Source of the DNA: Hyphomicrobiales bacterium
GTDB lineage: Bacteria; Pseudomonadota; Alphaproteobacteria; Rhizobiales; Rhizobiaceae
Length of the DNA: 64,000 nt
Direction of reading: 5' to 3'
Assembly (NCBI GenBank): GCA_900466605.1
Contig: UBMU01000015.1
Location: 62,001-126,000, forward strand
Numbering within the stretch: position 1 is the stretch's first letter; each line of letters opens with the position of its first letter. Below are positions 32,774 through 41,127 of this stretch, piece by piece. A program made the translations under genes and the position numbers. A model generated the notes under the pieces. The model was not told where the DNA came from and ran no database searches. It was given only the letters and a program-made list of their open reading frames with translations.

Positions 32774-33104
32774 GCGGCTATCCAGTCGAGTTTTTCGCGT
32801 CATCCACAGCTACATCGAGAAGCGCTGGAAACAAGCAACTCAAATAGAAAGCCGGCCAATCGAACGCATATCGGCAGCGGCAAATCTATCGTTCCAAGCA
32901 AATGTCGGCATAGGCTCATGAAAATGTGAGTTATCGTCAGATTTTTCCGACGTTTGATTGCGCGTGAGTAATGCGCGAGCCTTTGTCTCCAGCATTCGGA
33001 ACTAACACTATTGGCCTATATTGCAGCGTTCCTTGCCAACTTTGGCGCTATTCTTGCGGCTGAACCCAATTCGAAGGCCTAAAAAGTGTCCTAAAGCCGT
33101 ACTT

Positions 33105-33112
33105 TTAACCAT
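33105..33112 (+). promoter_or_regulatory. CtrA-like half-site
   Basis: The octamer TTAACCAT matches the CtrA recognition core of alphaproteobacteria. A full site would show a second TTAA seven bases on; here the sequence reads ATCA, so the match is partial. It lies about 80 bases before the predicted start of the RNA candidate. Confidence 0.2.
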
Positions 33113-33148
33113 AAAATCAACCTCAAAAATATAACCATTAAGAATTTG

Positions 33149-33178
33149 TTGATTTTCTTTCGTTTTCGCGCAAATTAT
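33149..33178 (+). promoter_or_regulatory. Possible promoter of the small RNA candidate
   Basis: TTGATT (33149-33154) is followed after 17 bases by AAATTA (33172-33177) or after 18 bases by AATTAT. A start near 33185 would place the first hairpin of the RNA within 15 bases of the 5' end. Confidence 0.3.
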
Positions 33179-33184
33179 CGGCTG

Positions 33185-33380
33185 ATAAGAGAAAAGCACT
33201 CCTGATGAGGAGTCCGACATACCCCATGATGCTCAGGTCCGCCGCATCTCCTGGGTCGTGGGGTCGGTCGGCTGGTTTGCAACACCAGCGGTTCCTCGTG
33301 CCGCGTTGCTTGCCGGTCGACCCCCTTTCATGAAGCGCCGTCCTTTCCGTATTTTTGGGAAGGACGGCGTTTCTGTTTCT
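33185..33380 (+). ncRNA. Candidate structured small RNA between pleD and rpmG
   Basis: About 190 bases with strong folding and no open frame. ACTCCT/AGGAGT (33198-33213) makes a 5' hairpin with a 4-base loop. GGGGTCGGTCGGC (33260-33272) pairs along all 13 positions with GCCGGTCGACCCC (33312-33324), with two G-U pairs. Inside it GCTGGT/ACCAGC (33271-33289) can form a competing or nested hairpin. The region closes with an intrinsic terminator (33336-33375). I cannot match it to a named family; 4.5S, RNase P and tmRNA are excluded by eye. Confidence 0.5.
33336..33376 (+). terminator. Intrinsic terminator of the small RNA candidate
   Basis: CGCCGTCCTTTCC pairs with GGGAAGGACGGCG (one wobble) around an 8-base loop, followed by TTTCTGTTTCT on the plus strand. 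The minus-strand side lacks a T-run, which sets the direction. Confidence 0.7.
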
Positions 33381-33414
33381 GAGCCCGGAAACCAGACCAT
33401 AAAGCCGGCAAACA

Positions 33415-33455
33415 AAAAGGCGCGCAGCCGATTGGCGCGCGCCCTTTGAAAAAAC
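33415..33455 (-). terminator. rpmG terminator
   Basis: A GC-rich stem (AAAGGCGCGC on one side, GCGCGCCCTTT with a one-base bulge on the other) lies just past the rpmG stop. On the minus strand it ends in a T-run (CCTTTTTGTTT). It separates rpmG from the converging RNA candidate. Confidence 0.65.
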
Positions 33456-33468
33456 TCAGATCGAGTGA

Positions 33469-33636
33469 TTACTTGATCTTGGTTTCCTTGAACTCGACGT
33501 GCTTCTTAGCAACCGGGTCGTACTTGGTCTTCGTCATCTTGTCGGTCATCGTACGGCTGTTCTTCGTCGTGACGTAGAAGAAACCGGTGTCGGCCGTCGA
33601 CAGCAGCTTGATCTTGATTGTGGTAGCCTTGGCCAT
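33469..33636 (-). CDS. rpmG: 50S ribosomal protein L33
   Basis: A 55-residue basic ribosomal protein, recognisable from [18 protein letters not shown] and the [14 protein letters not shown] region, ending EFKETKIK. This is the non-zinc form, since the CxxC pairs of zinc-binding L33 are absent. It is a large-subunit protein near the E site. It is monocistronic, with its own predicted promoter inside the end of the MFS gene and a terminator 15 to 50 bases past its stop. Confidence 0.95.
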   Translation of the reverse strand: MAKATTIKIKLLSTADTGFFYVTTKNSRTMTDKMTKTKYDPVAKKHVEFKETKIK

Positions 33637-33663
33637 GGTCGTCCTGCCTTTAATAAAATGAAA

Positions 33664-33692
33664 GCCGTGGCAGGCCGGATAGGCTCCACGGC
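33664..33692 (-). promoter_or_regulatory. Hairpin in the rpmG leader
   Basis: GCCGTGG and CCACGGC form a perfect 7-base stem with a 15-base loop that has its own GCC/GGC pairs. On the minus strand it is followed by TTTCATTTTATT. It could terminate the upstream MFS transcript, or act as a leader structure for rpmG. Confidence 0.45.
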
Positions 33693-33705
33693 AAATTCTG
33701 GCGCG

Positions 33706-33733
33706 AAACTACGAATCCAGCCCGAAAAGTCAA
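33706..33733 (-). promoter_or_regulatory. Predicted rpmG promoter
   Basis: On the minus strand TTGACT (33733-33728, preceded by C, so CTTGAC) and TAGTTT (33711-33706) are 16 bases apart. The -35 box overlaps the stop codon of the MFS gene. The fit to the rhizobial housekeeping pattern is fair. Confidence 0.4.
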
Positions 33734-34956
33734 GCCCGCTTTCGGAGGAAAAGCAACCTTACGGCGGAAAGCAGGGCATAAAGGCCGAAGAAACCGGCGA
33801 TAGCCCAGGCAAAACCGTTGTTGCCGGCAACATCGATGGCTGCGCCGATCACCTGTGGTCCGGCGACAGTGCCTACGGCGTAACAGAATACAAATGCCGC
33901 GTTGGCCGCTGCAAGGTCGGAGCCGGTCAGGCGCGAGCCCAGGTGACTGAGGCCCACCGTATAGAGCCCCGCGACGCACCCGCCCCAAAATAGCAGTACC
34001 GTTGCCATCAGTATCCAGCTGTGCACGAGGACTGGAAGCATCAGGGAGCCGATCAGGCCCATAAAGGCCATGGTGGCCAGCAGCGGGCGCTTGTCCTTCA
34101 TGCGGTCAGAAAGCAGGCCGACGGGAATCTGGAAGATCACATTGCCGATTCCCATGACCGTCAGCAAAAGGGCTGCCTGTGATTCTGTGAAGGATGCCCT
34201 GACGGCATAGATCGGGAACAGCGCCAGACCACCCGCTTCAACCGCCCCGAATATGAAGACGGCAGCCGTTGCTGTCGGCACCAGAAAGACATAGCGCATG
34301 AAGTGAAGCTCAGGCTTCTCCTCAAGAACCGGGCTTTCGTAGCGTGCGATATAGATCGGAATGGCGGCCAGCAAGACAGCGCCGGCACCGACCGCGAACG
34401 GCAGGACGCCATCGCTGCCGAGAATCGAAAAGAGCAGCGGCCCGCCTGCAAACCCGAACGATAAGACAGTGGCATAGATACCAAGCACGAAGCCGCGCTT
34501 GGAAGGCGGCGAGGCGGCGTTGATCCAGAACTCCGAAAGGATGAACAGCGTCGTTGTCGCGCCGTGGAAGGCGAAACGCAGCGGAAACCACATCCAGAAG
34601 TCCTGGGCGTAATAGAAGCCGAGCGCGCTGATGGCTGAAATTACGACGGCCCAGATCATCGTCGGAGCGACACCGTATTTGTGTGCCAGTTTCGTGGTGA
34701 TCGGCGCGGCCGCCATCGCGGCTACCCCGGCCATCGCCGTATTCAATCCGATAAGCGTCGAGGGAATACCGCGCTTTTCGAGAATGATGCTGAGAAGCGG
34801 AAGCCCCAGGCCGATTGCTATACCGACAGCGGAAATGGACGAGACAGCTGCCACCAGCGAGGGCCAATGAATTTCTTCGACATCGCCTGCTGTTGTGCCG
34901 TTTCGCGGCTGAGACATAGATGCATCCTTAGACACTTGCTGCACAGAATCGCTCAC
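33730..34956 (-). CDS. MFS family transporter (substrate unknown)
   Basis: A 408-residue protein with about 12 hydrophobic segments in two halves, typical of the major facilitator superfamily. The loop between helices 2 and 3 carries a GxxxD/R-like pattern, and a second SDRMKDKRP appears in the middle loop, the usual repeat of the MFS signature. It resembles the YcaD-like group of putative sugar or drug carriers, but no substrate can be read. The ATG at 34917 (MSQPRNG) is an alternative start, giving 395 residues. Confidence 0.85.
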   Translation of the reverse strand: MSDSVQQVSKDASMSQPRNGTTAGDVEEIHWPSLVAAVSSISAVGIAIGLGLPLLSIILEKRGIPSTLIGLNTAMAGVAAMAAAPITTKLAHKYGVAPTMIWAVVISAISALGFYYAQDFWMWFPLRFAFHGATTTLFILSEFWINAASPPSKRGFVLGIYATVLSFGFAGGPLLFSILGSDGVLPFAVGAGAVLLAAIPIYIARYESPVLEEKPELHFMRYVFLVPTATAAVFIFGAVEAGGLALFPIYAVRASFTESQAALLLTVMGIGNVIFQIPVGLLSDRMKDKRPLLATMAFMGLIGSLMLPVLVHSWILMATVLLFWGGCVAGLYTVGLSHLGSRLTGSDLAAANAAFVFCYAVGTVAGPQVIGAAIDVAGNNGFAWAIAGFFGLYALLSAVRLLFLRKRA

Positions 34957-35176
34957 CGCGAAGCACCATAGGAAGGCACAGTCGTGCCAAATCCAAGTGA
35001 CGGCTGTGCTTTACAAGATGAAACGCGCTGGCGGCAATAACCTGGATGATCTTGAATTGGTATAGTCAAACAACCTTACCGGATACACATGAGATTTCGC
35101 CCCGCGGAACCGCGGCGCCGTTGGGGCGTGGCACTACACGCCAATTGTGTCGTGAAGGTGAAGGCGCAGGTCGTGC

Positions 35177-35632
35177 CTAGCGTTTACGGCCCGGGATCTC
35201 GTAGGCGTTGTGATCGTCGGTTTGTCCACCGAAGCCGTGCATCTTCAACGCCCATTGCAGGCCAATGACACCACCCTTGATCGGCTGGATGATCAGCAGC
35301 GTGGCAATCAAGGTTAGGGGCGTCCAGATCGCGAATGTAAGCCAGAGAGGCATTGGCCAGACGAGGTCAGTTGCCATGTAGCCGCCGATGATGATGTGGC
35401 CGATGACCACGATCGTCAGATAGGGCGGCAGGTCATCCGAGCGATGATGGTGCATGGCCTCGCCACAGGCAGCACAATTGTCCACCGGCTTCAGGAAACT
35501 CTTGAAGAGCTTGCCGGTGCCGCAGGCAGGGCAGGTGTTCAGCATGCCGCGCTTGATAGAACGGCCTAGCGGACGCTCCACCTCGTCGCTGCTTCCGTAA
35601 CGGATTGCCTGGTCGCTCGAGGTGGTCGTCAT
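35177..35632 (-). CDS. DUF983 family membrane protein
   Basis: A 151-residue protein. A cysteine-rich N-terminal half has CPACGTGKLF and NCAACGEAMHHH, two CxxC pairs that could bind zinc, followed by two membrane helices (about residues 78-100 and 103-122). Function is unknown. It is 32 bases downstream of rnr and in the same direction, so topA, rnr and this gene look like one transcript. Confidence 0.8.
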   Translation of the reverse strand: MTTTSSDQAIRYGSSDEVERPLGRSIKRGMLNTCPACGTGKLFKSFLKPVDNCAACGEAMHHHRSDDLPPYLTIVVIGHIIIGGYMATDLVWPMPLWLTFAIWTPLTLIATLLIIQPIKGGVIGLQWALKMHGFGGQTDDHNAYEIPGRKR

Positions 35633-35664
35633 GGTTCGGTTCCTTTCGCGGCGTCCCTACACGC

Positions 35665-38037
35665 CTATCGCCGCCCTCTTGGCGGCCTTGTTCCGGCCTG
35701 CTTGCGAGCGCGGCTTGCGTCGCGCCGGCCCGCCTTGTGGAACGAACGTACGGCGGTCGGCATTTTCCGACCTTCGCTGATCATCTCGAAGCGTAGCGCA
35801 CCGGCGAGCGGAATGGCTTCTGCAAGCTTGACCGTGACGCCGTCGCCGAGGCGATATCCGAGCCCGGTCTTTTCGCCAGACAGCGCCTGATGCGCTTCAT
35901 CGTAGATGAAGTAGTCCGTCCCTAGTGTAGATATAGGAACGAAGCCGTCGGCTCCATAGTCCGGGAGGGCGACAAATAGTCCCGATTTCGTCACACCTGA
36001 TACGCGTCCTTGGAATTCCTCACCGACGCGACCGGCAAGATGATGGGCGATGAGACGGTCCACCGTCTCGCGCTCGGCGGCCATGGCACGACGCTCGAAG
36101 GTCGAGATCTCGGCCGCAATGTCGTCGAGTGCGGCTTCTTCATCAGGCGTGATCCCGCCCTCGCCGAAACCGAGCGAGCCGACCAGCGCACGGTGTACGA
36201 TCAAGTCCGCATAGCGGCGGATCGGCGATGTGAAGTGTGCGTACTTCATCAGGTTCAGGCCGAAGTGCCCGATATTCTCAGGGCTGTAGATCGCCTGGCT
36301 CTGAGAGCGCAGCACCATCTCGTTGACCATCGTCTGATGGGGCGTGTCGTCCGCCTTGGCGAGGATCATGTTGAAATTGTTGGCGCGCATGTTGCCGCCC
36401 TTGGGAAGCGATATGCCAAGCGTCGCCAGGAACTCGCGCAGCACTTCCTGCTTGGCGAGTGTCGGGCCGTCGTGGATGCGGTAGATCAGCACCTGCCGCT
36501 TCTTCTCCAGCGTCTCGGCGGCCGAGACGTTGGCCTGGATCATCATTTCCTCGATCAGCTTGTGCGCGTCGAGACGCGGCGGCACGAAGACGCGATCCAC
36601 CGTGCCGTCAGGCTTCAGCAGGATCTTGCGTTCCGGCATGTCGAGCTCGAGCGGCTGCCGGCGCTCGCGCCCGCGCGTCATGATCCTGTAGGCATTCCAG
36701 AGCGGCTTCAGGATCGTTTCCAGAAGCGGCCCTGTCTTGTCGTCGGGTTTTCCGTCGATCGCCGCCTGTGCCTGTTGGTAGGAGAGCTTTGCCGCACTCT
36801 TCATCATAATGCGATGGAAAGTATGGCCGATCTTCCGGCCTTCCTTCGAAAACACCATGCGAACGGCAAGCGCCGGGCGGTCTTGACCTTCTCTCAGCGA
36901 GCAGAGGTCATTGGAAATCCGCTCCGGCAGCATAGGCACGACCCGGTCGGGGAAATAAACAGAGTTCCCGCGCTTAAGGGCCTCGCGGTCAAGCGGCGAA
37001 CTCGGGCGAACGTAATAGGAAACGTCGGCGATGGCGACGGTGACGATGACGCCGTCCGGATTGTCGCTCGAAGGATCTGTCTCTGCGTAGACCGCGTCGT
37101 CGTGGTCCTTGGCGTCGGCCGGATCGATGGTGATGAGCGGAACATCACGCCAATCCTCCCGATGAGACATCGTCGCGGGCTTGGCATCGTCCGCCTCGGC
37201 GACGACTGCCGGCGGGAATACATGGGGGATGCCATGTGCGTGGATGGCGATCATCGAGATCGCCTTCTCGGATGCGACAGAGCCGATGACAGACAGCACC
37301 TTGGCGCGCGGAAGGCCGAAGCGGCCCAGACGTGCGACTTCGACCTCGACGAGATCGCCGTCCTTGGCCTCGCCCTTATAGTCAGGGTCGACGACCATTT
37401 CCTCGCCGCGCCGATCGATCGGCAGCAGACGTCCGGCTCCACCTGGCGCATCCTTGAAGACACCCATGCTGGCGGCGCGGCGCTTGTCGAGGATCTTGAT
37501 GATGCGCGCGGTGTAAGCCGGTCCGCCGCGGTCGGCGGCCGGAAAGATCTTCGCCAGAATGCGATCGCCCATACCGGCAACCGGCGCCTTACCCTTGCCA
37601 TTGCGGCCCGCTGCCGACGTCGATTGGCGGATGGCGACGGCGGGCGCAACGCCTTGGTCATCGGGCCATTCCGCCGGGCGGCCAATCAGTTCGCCATCCT
37701 TGTCGCGCGTCGTGATATCGAGCACGGTGACTGGCGGCAGGGCGCCGGGCCGGATCAGCGACTTGCGTGTCTTCTGGAGCATGCCTTCCTGCTCCAGTTC
37801 GCGCAGAAGGCGCTTAAGCTCGACGCGGCTCTCCCCCTTCAGCCCAAAGGCCTTTGCGAGTTCGCGCTTCGACGCCTTCTGCGGATGATCGGCGATGAAG
37901 CGCAGGATAACCTCACGGGAGGGCAGCGCGCCATGGGCGATATTCAATGGGTCGGCGGCGGGTGGCTGGCTGGCGTGTCCAATCTTGCCCGGGCGCTTGC
38001 CCATGCCCTTCGTTCTTTCCCGCGGGATTTTGCTCAC
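35665..38037 (-). CDS. rnr: Ribonuclease R
   Basis: A 790-residue 3'-5' exoribonuclease of the RNB family. A winged-helix N-terminus (KRELAKAFGLKG) is followed by cold-shock domains, the catalytic RNB core with TIDPADAKDHDDAV (the aspartate cluster that binds two metals) and a C-terminal S1 domain (about 650-745). The end is basic and low-complexity. It degrades structured RNA and helps in rRNA quality control. It begins 2 bases after the topA stop, so translation may be coupled. Confidence 0.93.
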   Translation of the reverse strand: MSKIPRERTKGMGKRPGKIGHASQPPAADPLNIAHGALPSREVILRFIADHPQKASKRELAKAFGLKGESRVELKRLLRELEQEGMLQKTRKSLIRPGALPPVTVLDITTRDKDGELIGRPAEWPDDQGVAPAVAIRQSTSAAGRNGKGKAPVAGMGDRILAKIFPAADRGGPAYTARIIKILDKRRAASMGVFKDAPGGAGRLLPIDRRGEEMVVDPDYKGEAKDGDLVEVEVARLGRFGLPRAKVLSVIGSVASEKAISMIAIHAHGIPHVFPPAVVAEADDAKPATMSHREDWRDVPLITIDPADAKDHDDAVYAETDPSSDNPDGVIVTVAIADVSYYVRPSSPLDREALKRGNSVYFPDRVVPMLPERISNDLCSLREGQDRPALAVRMVFSKEGRKIGHTFHRIMMKSAAKLSYQQAQAAIDGKPDDKTGPLLETILKPLWNAYRIMTRGRERRQPLELDMPERKILLKPDGTVDRVFVPPRLDAHKLIEEMMIQANVSAAETLEKKRQVLIYRIHDGPTLAKQEVLREFLATLGISLPKGGNMRANNFNMILAKADDTPHQTMVNEMVLRSQSQAIYSPENIGHFGLNLMKYAHFTSPIRRYADLIVHRALVGSLGFGEGGITPDEEAALDDIAAEISTFERRAMAAERETVDRLIAHHLAGRVGEEFQGRVSGVTKSGLFVALPDYGADGFVPISTLGTDYFIYDEAHQALSGEKTGLGYRLGDGVTVKLAEAIPLAGALRFEMISEGRKMPTAVRSFHKAGRRDASRARKQAGTRPPRGRR

Positions 38038-38039
38038 TC

Positions 38040-40685
38040 TCAGCTCTTTTTCGTCTTTGCCGGCGCCTTGGCCTTCGTCGCCTTCGGCTTGGCAGCGGTC
38101 TTGGTCGCCTTGGTTTCGGCAGCTGCGGCCTTCGCTTTCGGCTTTGCCTTGCTCTTCGAAGCCGGCGCCTTACCTGCCTTCGCGGCGATCAGCACCAGTG
38201 CTTCCTCTGCGGTTAGAGCCTGCGGATCAGTACCTTTCGGTAGCGTCGCGTTGACCTTGCCCCAGTTCACATACGGGCCATACTTGCCGTCGCGAACGGT
38301 CATTGCGCCACCATCGGGATGGTCCCCGAGCTCCTTCAGCGCAACAGCTGCCGCCCGGCCTCCCGGTGCCTTGCTCGCCTTCTCGGCGATCACAGTAACG
38401 GCGCGGTTGAGGCCGATCGAGAACACGTCCTCGACGCTTTCGAGATTGGCGTAGCCGCCATCGTGCAAGAGGAACGGTCCATAGCGCCCGATGCCGGAGG
38501 AAATCATCTTGCCGGTTTCCGGGTGCTTGCCGATATCACGTGGCAGCGAAATCAGTGCCATCGCCTTTTCGTAATCGATGTCTTCAGGCTTCCAGCCCTT
38601 CGGTAGGGAAGCGCGCTTGGCATCCTTACCGTCGCCGCGTTGGATGTAGGGGCCGAAACGCCCGGAACGCAGTGTCAACTCCTCGCTAGTCACCGGGTCC
38701 GTGCCGAGATTCTTCGGCTCGTTCAGCGCAGTGCCTTCGGCTTCCGAACCGCCTTCGGACGAAAGCTGGCGGGTATAGTTGCACTCCGGATAATTCGAGC
38801 AGCCAACGAAGGCGCCATATTTTCCGAGCTTCAGCGACAGGTTTCCGGTGCCGCAGACCTGGCAGATACGCGGATCCCCGCCGTCTTCGCGCTTCGGGAA
38901 AACGAGTGGTGCCAGCGCCTCGTTGAGCGAGTCGAGAACGTTGGTGACACGAAGTTCCTTCGTGTCCTCGATCTGGGAGAAGAAATCCTTCCAGAAATCG
39001 CGGAGCACCTGTTTCCAGTTCAATTCGCCGGCGGAAATCCGGTCGAGCTTCTCTTCAAGATCCGCCGTGAAGTCGTATTCGACGTACTTGGTGAAGAAGC
39101 TTTCGAGGAAGGCCGTCACCAGCCGGCCCTTGGCCTGTGGAATGAGCTTGCGCTTGTCGATCGTCACATATTCGCGATCCCGCAGCGTCGCCAGAGTCGC
39201 GGCGTAGGTCGACGGACGCCCGATACCGAGCTCTTCCATCTTCTTGATCAGCGTTGCCTCGGAGTAGCGTGGCGGCGGCTCGGTGAAATGTTGGGTCGAA
39301 TTGATCTTCTGCTTCGCGAGGTTCTCGCGTGCATTGATCTCGGGCAGGCGGCCATCCTCGTCGCCATCGTCACTCTGTTCGCCGTCTTCCTTCTGGTCCG
39401 TATAGGCGGCGATGAAACCATCGAAGCGAATGACCGAGCCGACAGCACGCAGGCCGGCCTTCTGGCCGTTATTGTCGGCGGTGATTTCCGCTGTGGTACG
39501 CTCGATCTCGGCTGAAGCCATCTGGCTCGCGATACCGCGTTTCCAGATCAGGTCATAAAGCTTGATCTGATCGGCATCGAGGTACTGGCGAACGCGGTCC
39601 GGCGAGCGATTGAAGTCCGTCGGGCGGATCGCCTCGTGAGCTTCCTGCGCGTTCTTTGCCTTTGTAGAGTAAAAGCGGGCCTTTTCCGGCATGTAGCGAG
39701 CGCCGAACTGGTCGACGATGGCGCGCCGCGCGGCATCGATCGCTTCGGGCGCCATCTGCACGCCGTCCGTACGCATATAGGTAATGAGACCGACCGTCTC
39801 ACCGCCGATATCGAAACCCTCATAGAGTTTCTGAGCGACCTGCATCGTGCGCGAGGCCGAGAAGCCAAGCTTTGAGGAGGCCGCCTGCTGCAGCGTGGAG
39901 GTTGTGAAGGGTGGTCCCGGGTTGCGCTTGACGGGCTTTGCCTCGACGGTATCGACCACATACGACGCGCCTTCCAGGAGCGTCTTAAGTGCACCGGCTT
40001 CCTCGCCGTTTCCAATCGAGCGGGCCTGCAACCGCTTGCCATTTGCTGCAACCAGCTTCGCCTCGAATTCGTCGCCCCGCGGCGTCTTCAAGAGGGCCGA
40101 GAGGTTCCAGTATTCTTCCGAAATGAAGCGCTCGATTTCGGATTCGCGATCGCAAACCAGACGTAGCGCCACCGACTGCACACGACCGGCCGAACGTGCG
40201 CCGGGAAGCTTGCGCCAAAGAACCGGCGAGAGATTGAAGCCAACGAGATAGTCGAGAGCACGGCGAGCCAGATAGGCATCTACGAGCGGGACGTCGATGT
40301 CGCGAGGCTCAGCCATCGCATCGAGGACGGCCTTCTTGGTGATCGCGTTGAAAACGACCCGTTTTACCGTTTTGCCATTCAGTACGCGCTTTTTGTTCAG
40401 CATGTCGAGAACATGCCAGGAGATTGCCTCACCTTCGCGATCCGGGTCGGTTGCGAGAAAAAGGCCGTCGGAAGACTTCACCGCATCGGCAATGTCCTTG
40501 AGCCGCTTGGCCGATGCGCCATCGACCTCCCACAGCATCTCGAAATCCTGATCGGGAAGAACCGAGCCGTCCTTGGCAGGCAGATCGCGGACATGGCCGA
40601 AGGAGGCGAGCACCTTGTATCCGGAGCCCAGATACTTGTTGATCGTCTTTGCCTTGGCAGGCGATTCTACCACTACAACATTCAT
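38040..40685 (-). CDS. topA: DNA topoisomerase I
   Basis: A type IA topoisomerase of 881 residues that removes negative supercoils. The Toprim domain opens with MNVVVVESPAKAKTINKYLG, and the catalytic tyrosine is in GLITYMRTDG. One clear four-cysteine zinc finger follows (CQVCGTG then GCSNYPEC). The later repeats (LRSGRFGPYIQRG, RYGPFLLHDG, VRDGKYGPYVNWG) are zinc-ribbon folds that have lost cysteines. A Lys/Ala tail closes it. A second ATG one codon upstream (40688) is less likely. It is the expected target of the YjhX homologue at 52713. Confidence 0.96.
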   Translation of the reverse strand: MNVVVVESPAKAKTINKYLGSGYKVLASFGHVRDLPAKDGSVLPDQDFEMLWEVDGASAKRLKDIADAVKSSDGLFLATDPDREGEAISWHVLDMLNKKRVLNGKTVKRVVFNAITKKAVLDAMAEPRDIDVPLVDAYLARRALDYLVGFNLSPVLWRKLPGARSAGRVQSVALRLVCDRESEIERFISEEYWNLSALLKTPRGDEFEAKLVAANGKRLQARSIGNGEEAGALKTLLEGASYVVDTVEAKPVKRNPGPPFTTSTLQQAASSKLGFSASRTMQVAQKLYEGFDIGGETVGLITYMRTDGVQMAPEAIDAARRAIVDQFGARYMPEKARFYSTKAKNAQEAHEAIRPTDFNRSPDRVRQYLDADQIKLYDLIWKRGIASQMASAEIERTTAEITADNNGQKAGLRAVGSVIRFDGFIAAYTDQKEDGEQSDDGDEDGRLPEINARENLAKQKINSTQHFTEPPPRYSEATLIKKMEELGIGRPSTYAATLATLRDREYVTIDKRKLIPQAKGRLVTAFLESFFTKYVEYDFTADLEEKLDRISAGELNWKQVLRDFWKDFFSQIEDTKELRVTNVLDSLNEALAPLVFPKREDGGDPRICQVCGTGNLSLKLGKYGAFVGCSNYPECNYTRQLSSEGGSEAEGTALNEPKNLGTDPVTSEELTLRSGRFGPYIQRGDGKDAKRASLPKGWKPEDIDYEKAMALISLPRDIGKHPETGKMISSGIGRYGPFLLHDGGYANLESVEDVFSIGLNRAVTVIAEKASKAPGGRAAAVALKELGDHPDGGAMTVRDGKYGPYVNWGKVNATLPKGTDPQALTAEEALVLIAAKAGKAPASKSKAKPKAKAAAAETKATKTAAKPKATKAKAPAKTKKS

Positions 40686-40763
40686 CATGATTCTCTAAAA
40701 AATGTGCCAGGCCGGCGGATAAGCAGATGGAATCCCTGCCGTGCCAAGATAACCGGTTCTTCG

Positions 40764-40792
40764 ACATGGACAGGGAAATCGTTTCGGTCAAG
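40764..40792 (-). promoter_or_regulatory. Predicted topA promoter
   Basis: On the minus strand CTTGAC (40792-40787) and CCATGT (40769-40764) are 17 bases apart, a good match to the rhizobial CTTGAC-N17-CTATAT pattern. The leader would be about 70 bases. Confidence 0.5.
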
Positions 40793-40832
40793 TGGTTTGA
40801 CTTCATTTTAACGCATTACAACGCGATGCAAC

Positions 40833-40856
40833 CAATACGAGATAGTAAACGTATTG
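40833..40856. promoter_or_regulatory. Inverted repeat upstream of the small ORF at 40943
   Basis: CAATACG and CGTATTG are perfect inverted copies, 10 bases apart. They lie in the 257-base divergent gap between topA and the small gene, about 85 bases before its ATG. The layout fits a dimeric regulator site; none is known. Confidence 0.3.
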
Positions 40857-40942
40857 CAATTTCTGATAATTTAGGTATCGTTTTTGAAGTGTGGTTCGGG
40901 CTCGCCGAAAGGCAGCATTTCTCTTTCCTCAGAGACTATCCC

Positions 40943-41122
40943 ATGGCGGCCAAGTTCGCAAAGAAAGATACCGGACGATCCGGCTCGCATGAGAACATCG
41001 CCTTCATCAGGCAGATGCTTGCAGAGTTGCGGCGGGTGGCGGAAAAAGAGAACGCCGATATGCTGTGTTATCTCATCGAGATGGCCTATGTGGAGGCCGG
41101 AGATCTGCAGGCCCGGATGTAG
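40943..41122 (+). CDS. Small helical protein of unknown function
   Basis: A 59-residue protein, starting MAAKFAKKDTG, with an amphipathic, probably helical body (ENIAFIRQMLAELRRVAEKENADMLCYLIEMAYVEAGD). It resembles small conserved rhizobial proteins without a known role. The frame is open to 40727, but the AT-rich stretch before 40943 has the character of a regulatory region, so the shorter form is preferred. It converges on dprA with 5 bases between stops. Confidence 0.6.
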   Translation: MAAKFAKKDTGRSGSHENIAFIRQMLAELRRVAEKENADMLCYLIEMAYVEAGDLQARM

Positions 41123-41127
41123 CGACC

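Larger units (their letters stand above)
32774..33184. other. Non-coding stretch between pleD and the small RNA candidate
   Basis: No convincing gene. A minus-strand frame at 33008-33220 (70 codons) is AT-rich without a ribosome site. The right half (33080-33160) is strongly A/T-rich. The octamer TTAACCAT at 33105-33112 matches the core used for alphaproteobacterial CtrA sites; only one good half-site is seen. Confidence 0.4.

Noticed and set aside
33008..33220. 70-codon open frame on the minus strand between pleD and rpmG
   Set aside because: It covers AT-rich DNA and part of the folded RNA candidate, has no ribosome site and shows no recognisable sequence.
33185..33380. Identification of the RNA candidate as 4.5S (SRP), 6S or tmRNA
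   Set aside because: The SRP tetraloop and GGAA-type core, the long 6S rod with open centre and a tmRNA tag frame are not seen, so no name is given.
36010..38454. 814-codon plus-strand frame opposite rnr
   Set aside because: Antisense shadow; rnr on the minus strand carries the RNB catalytic motif and the S1 domain.
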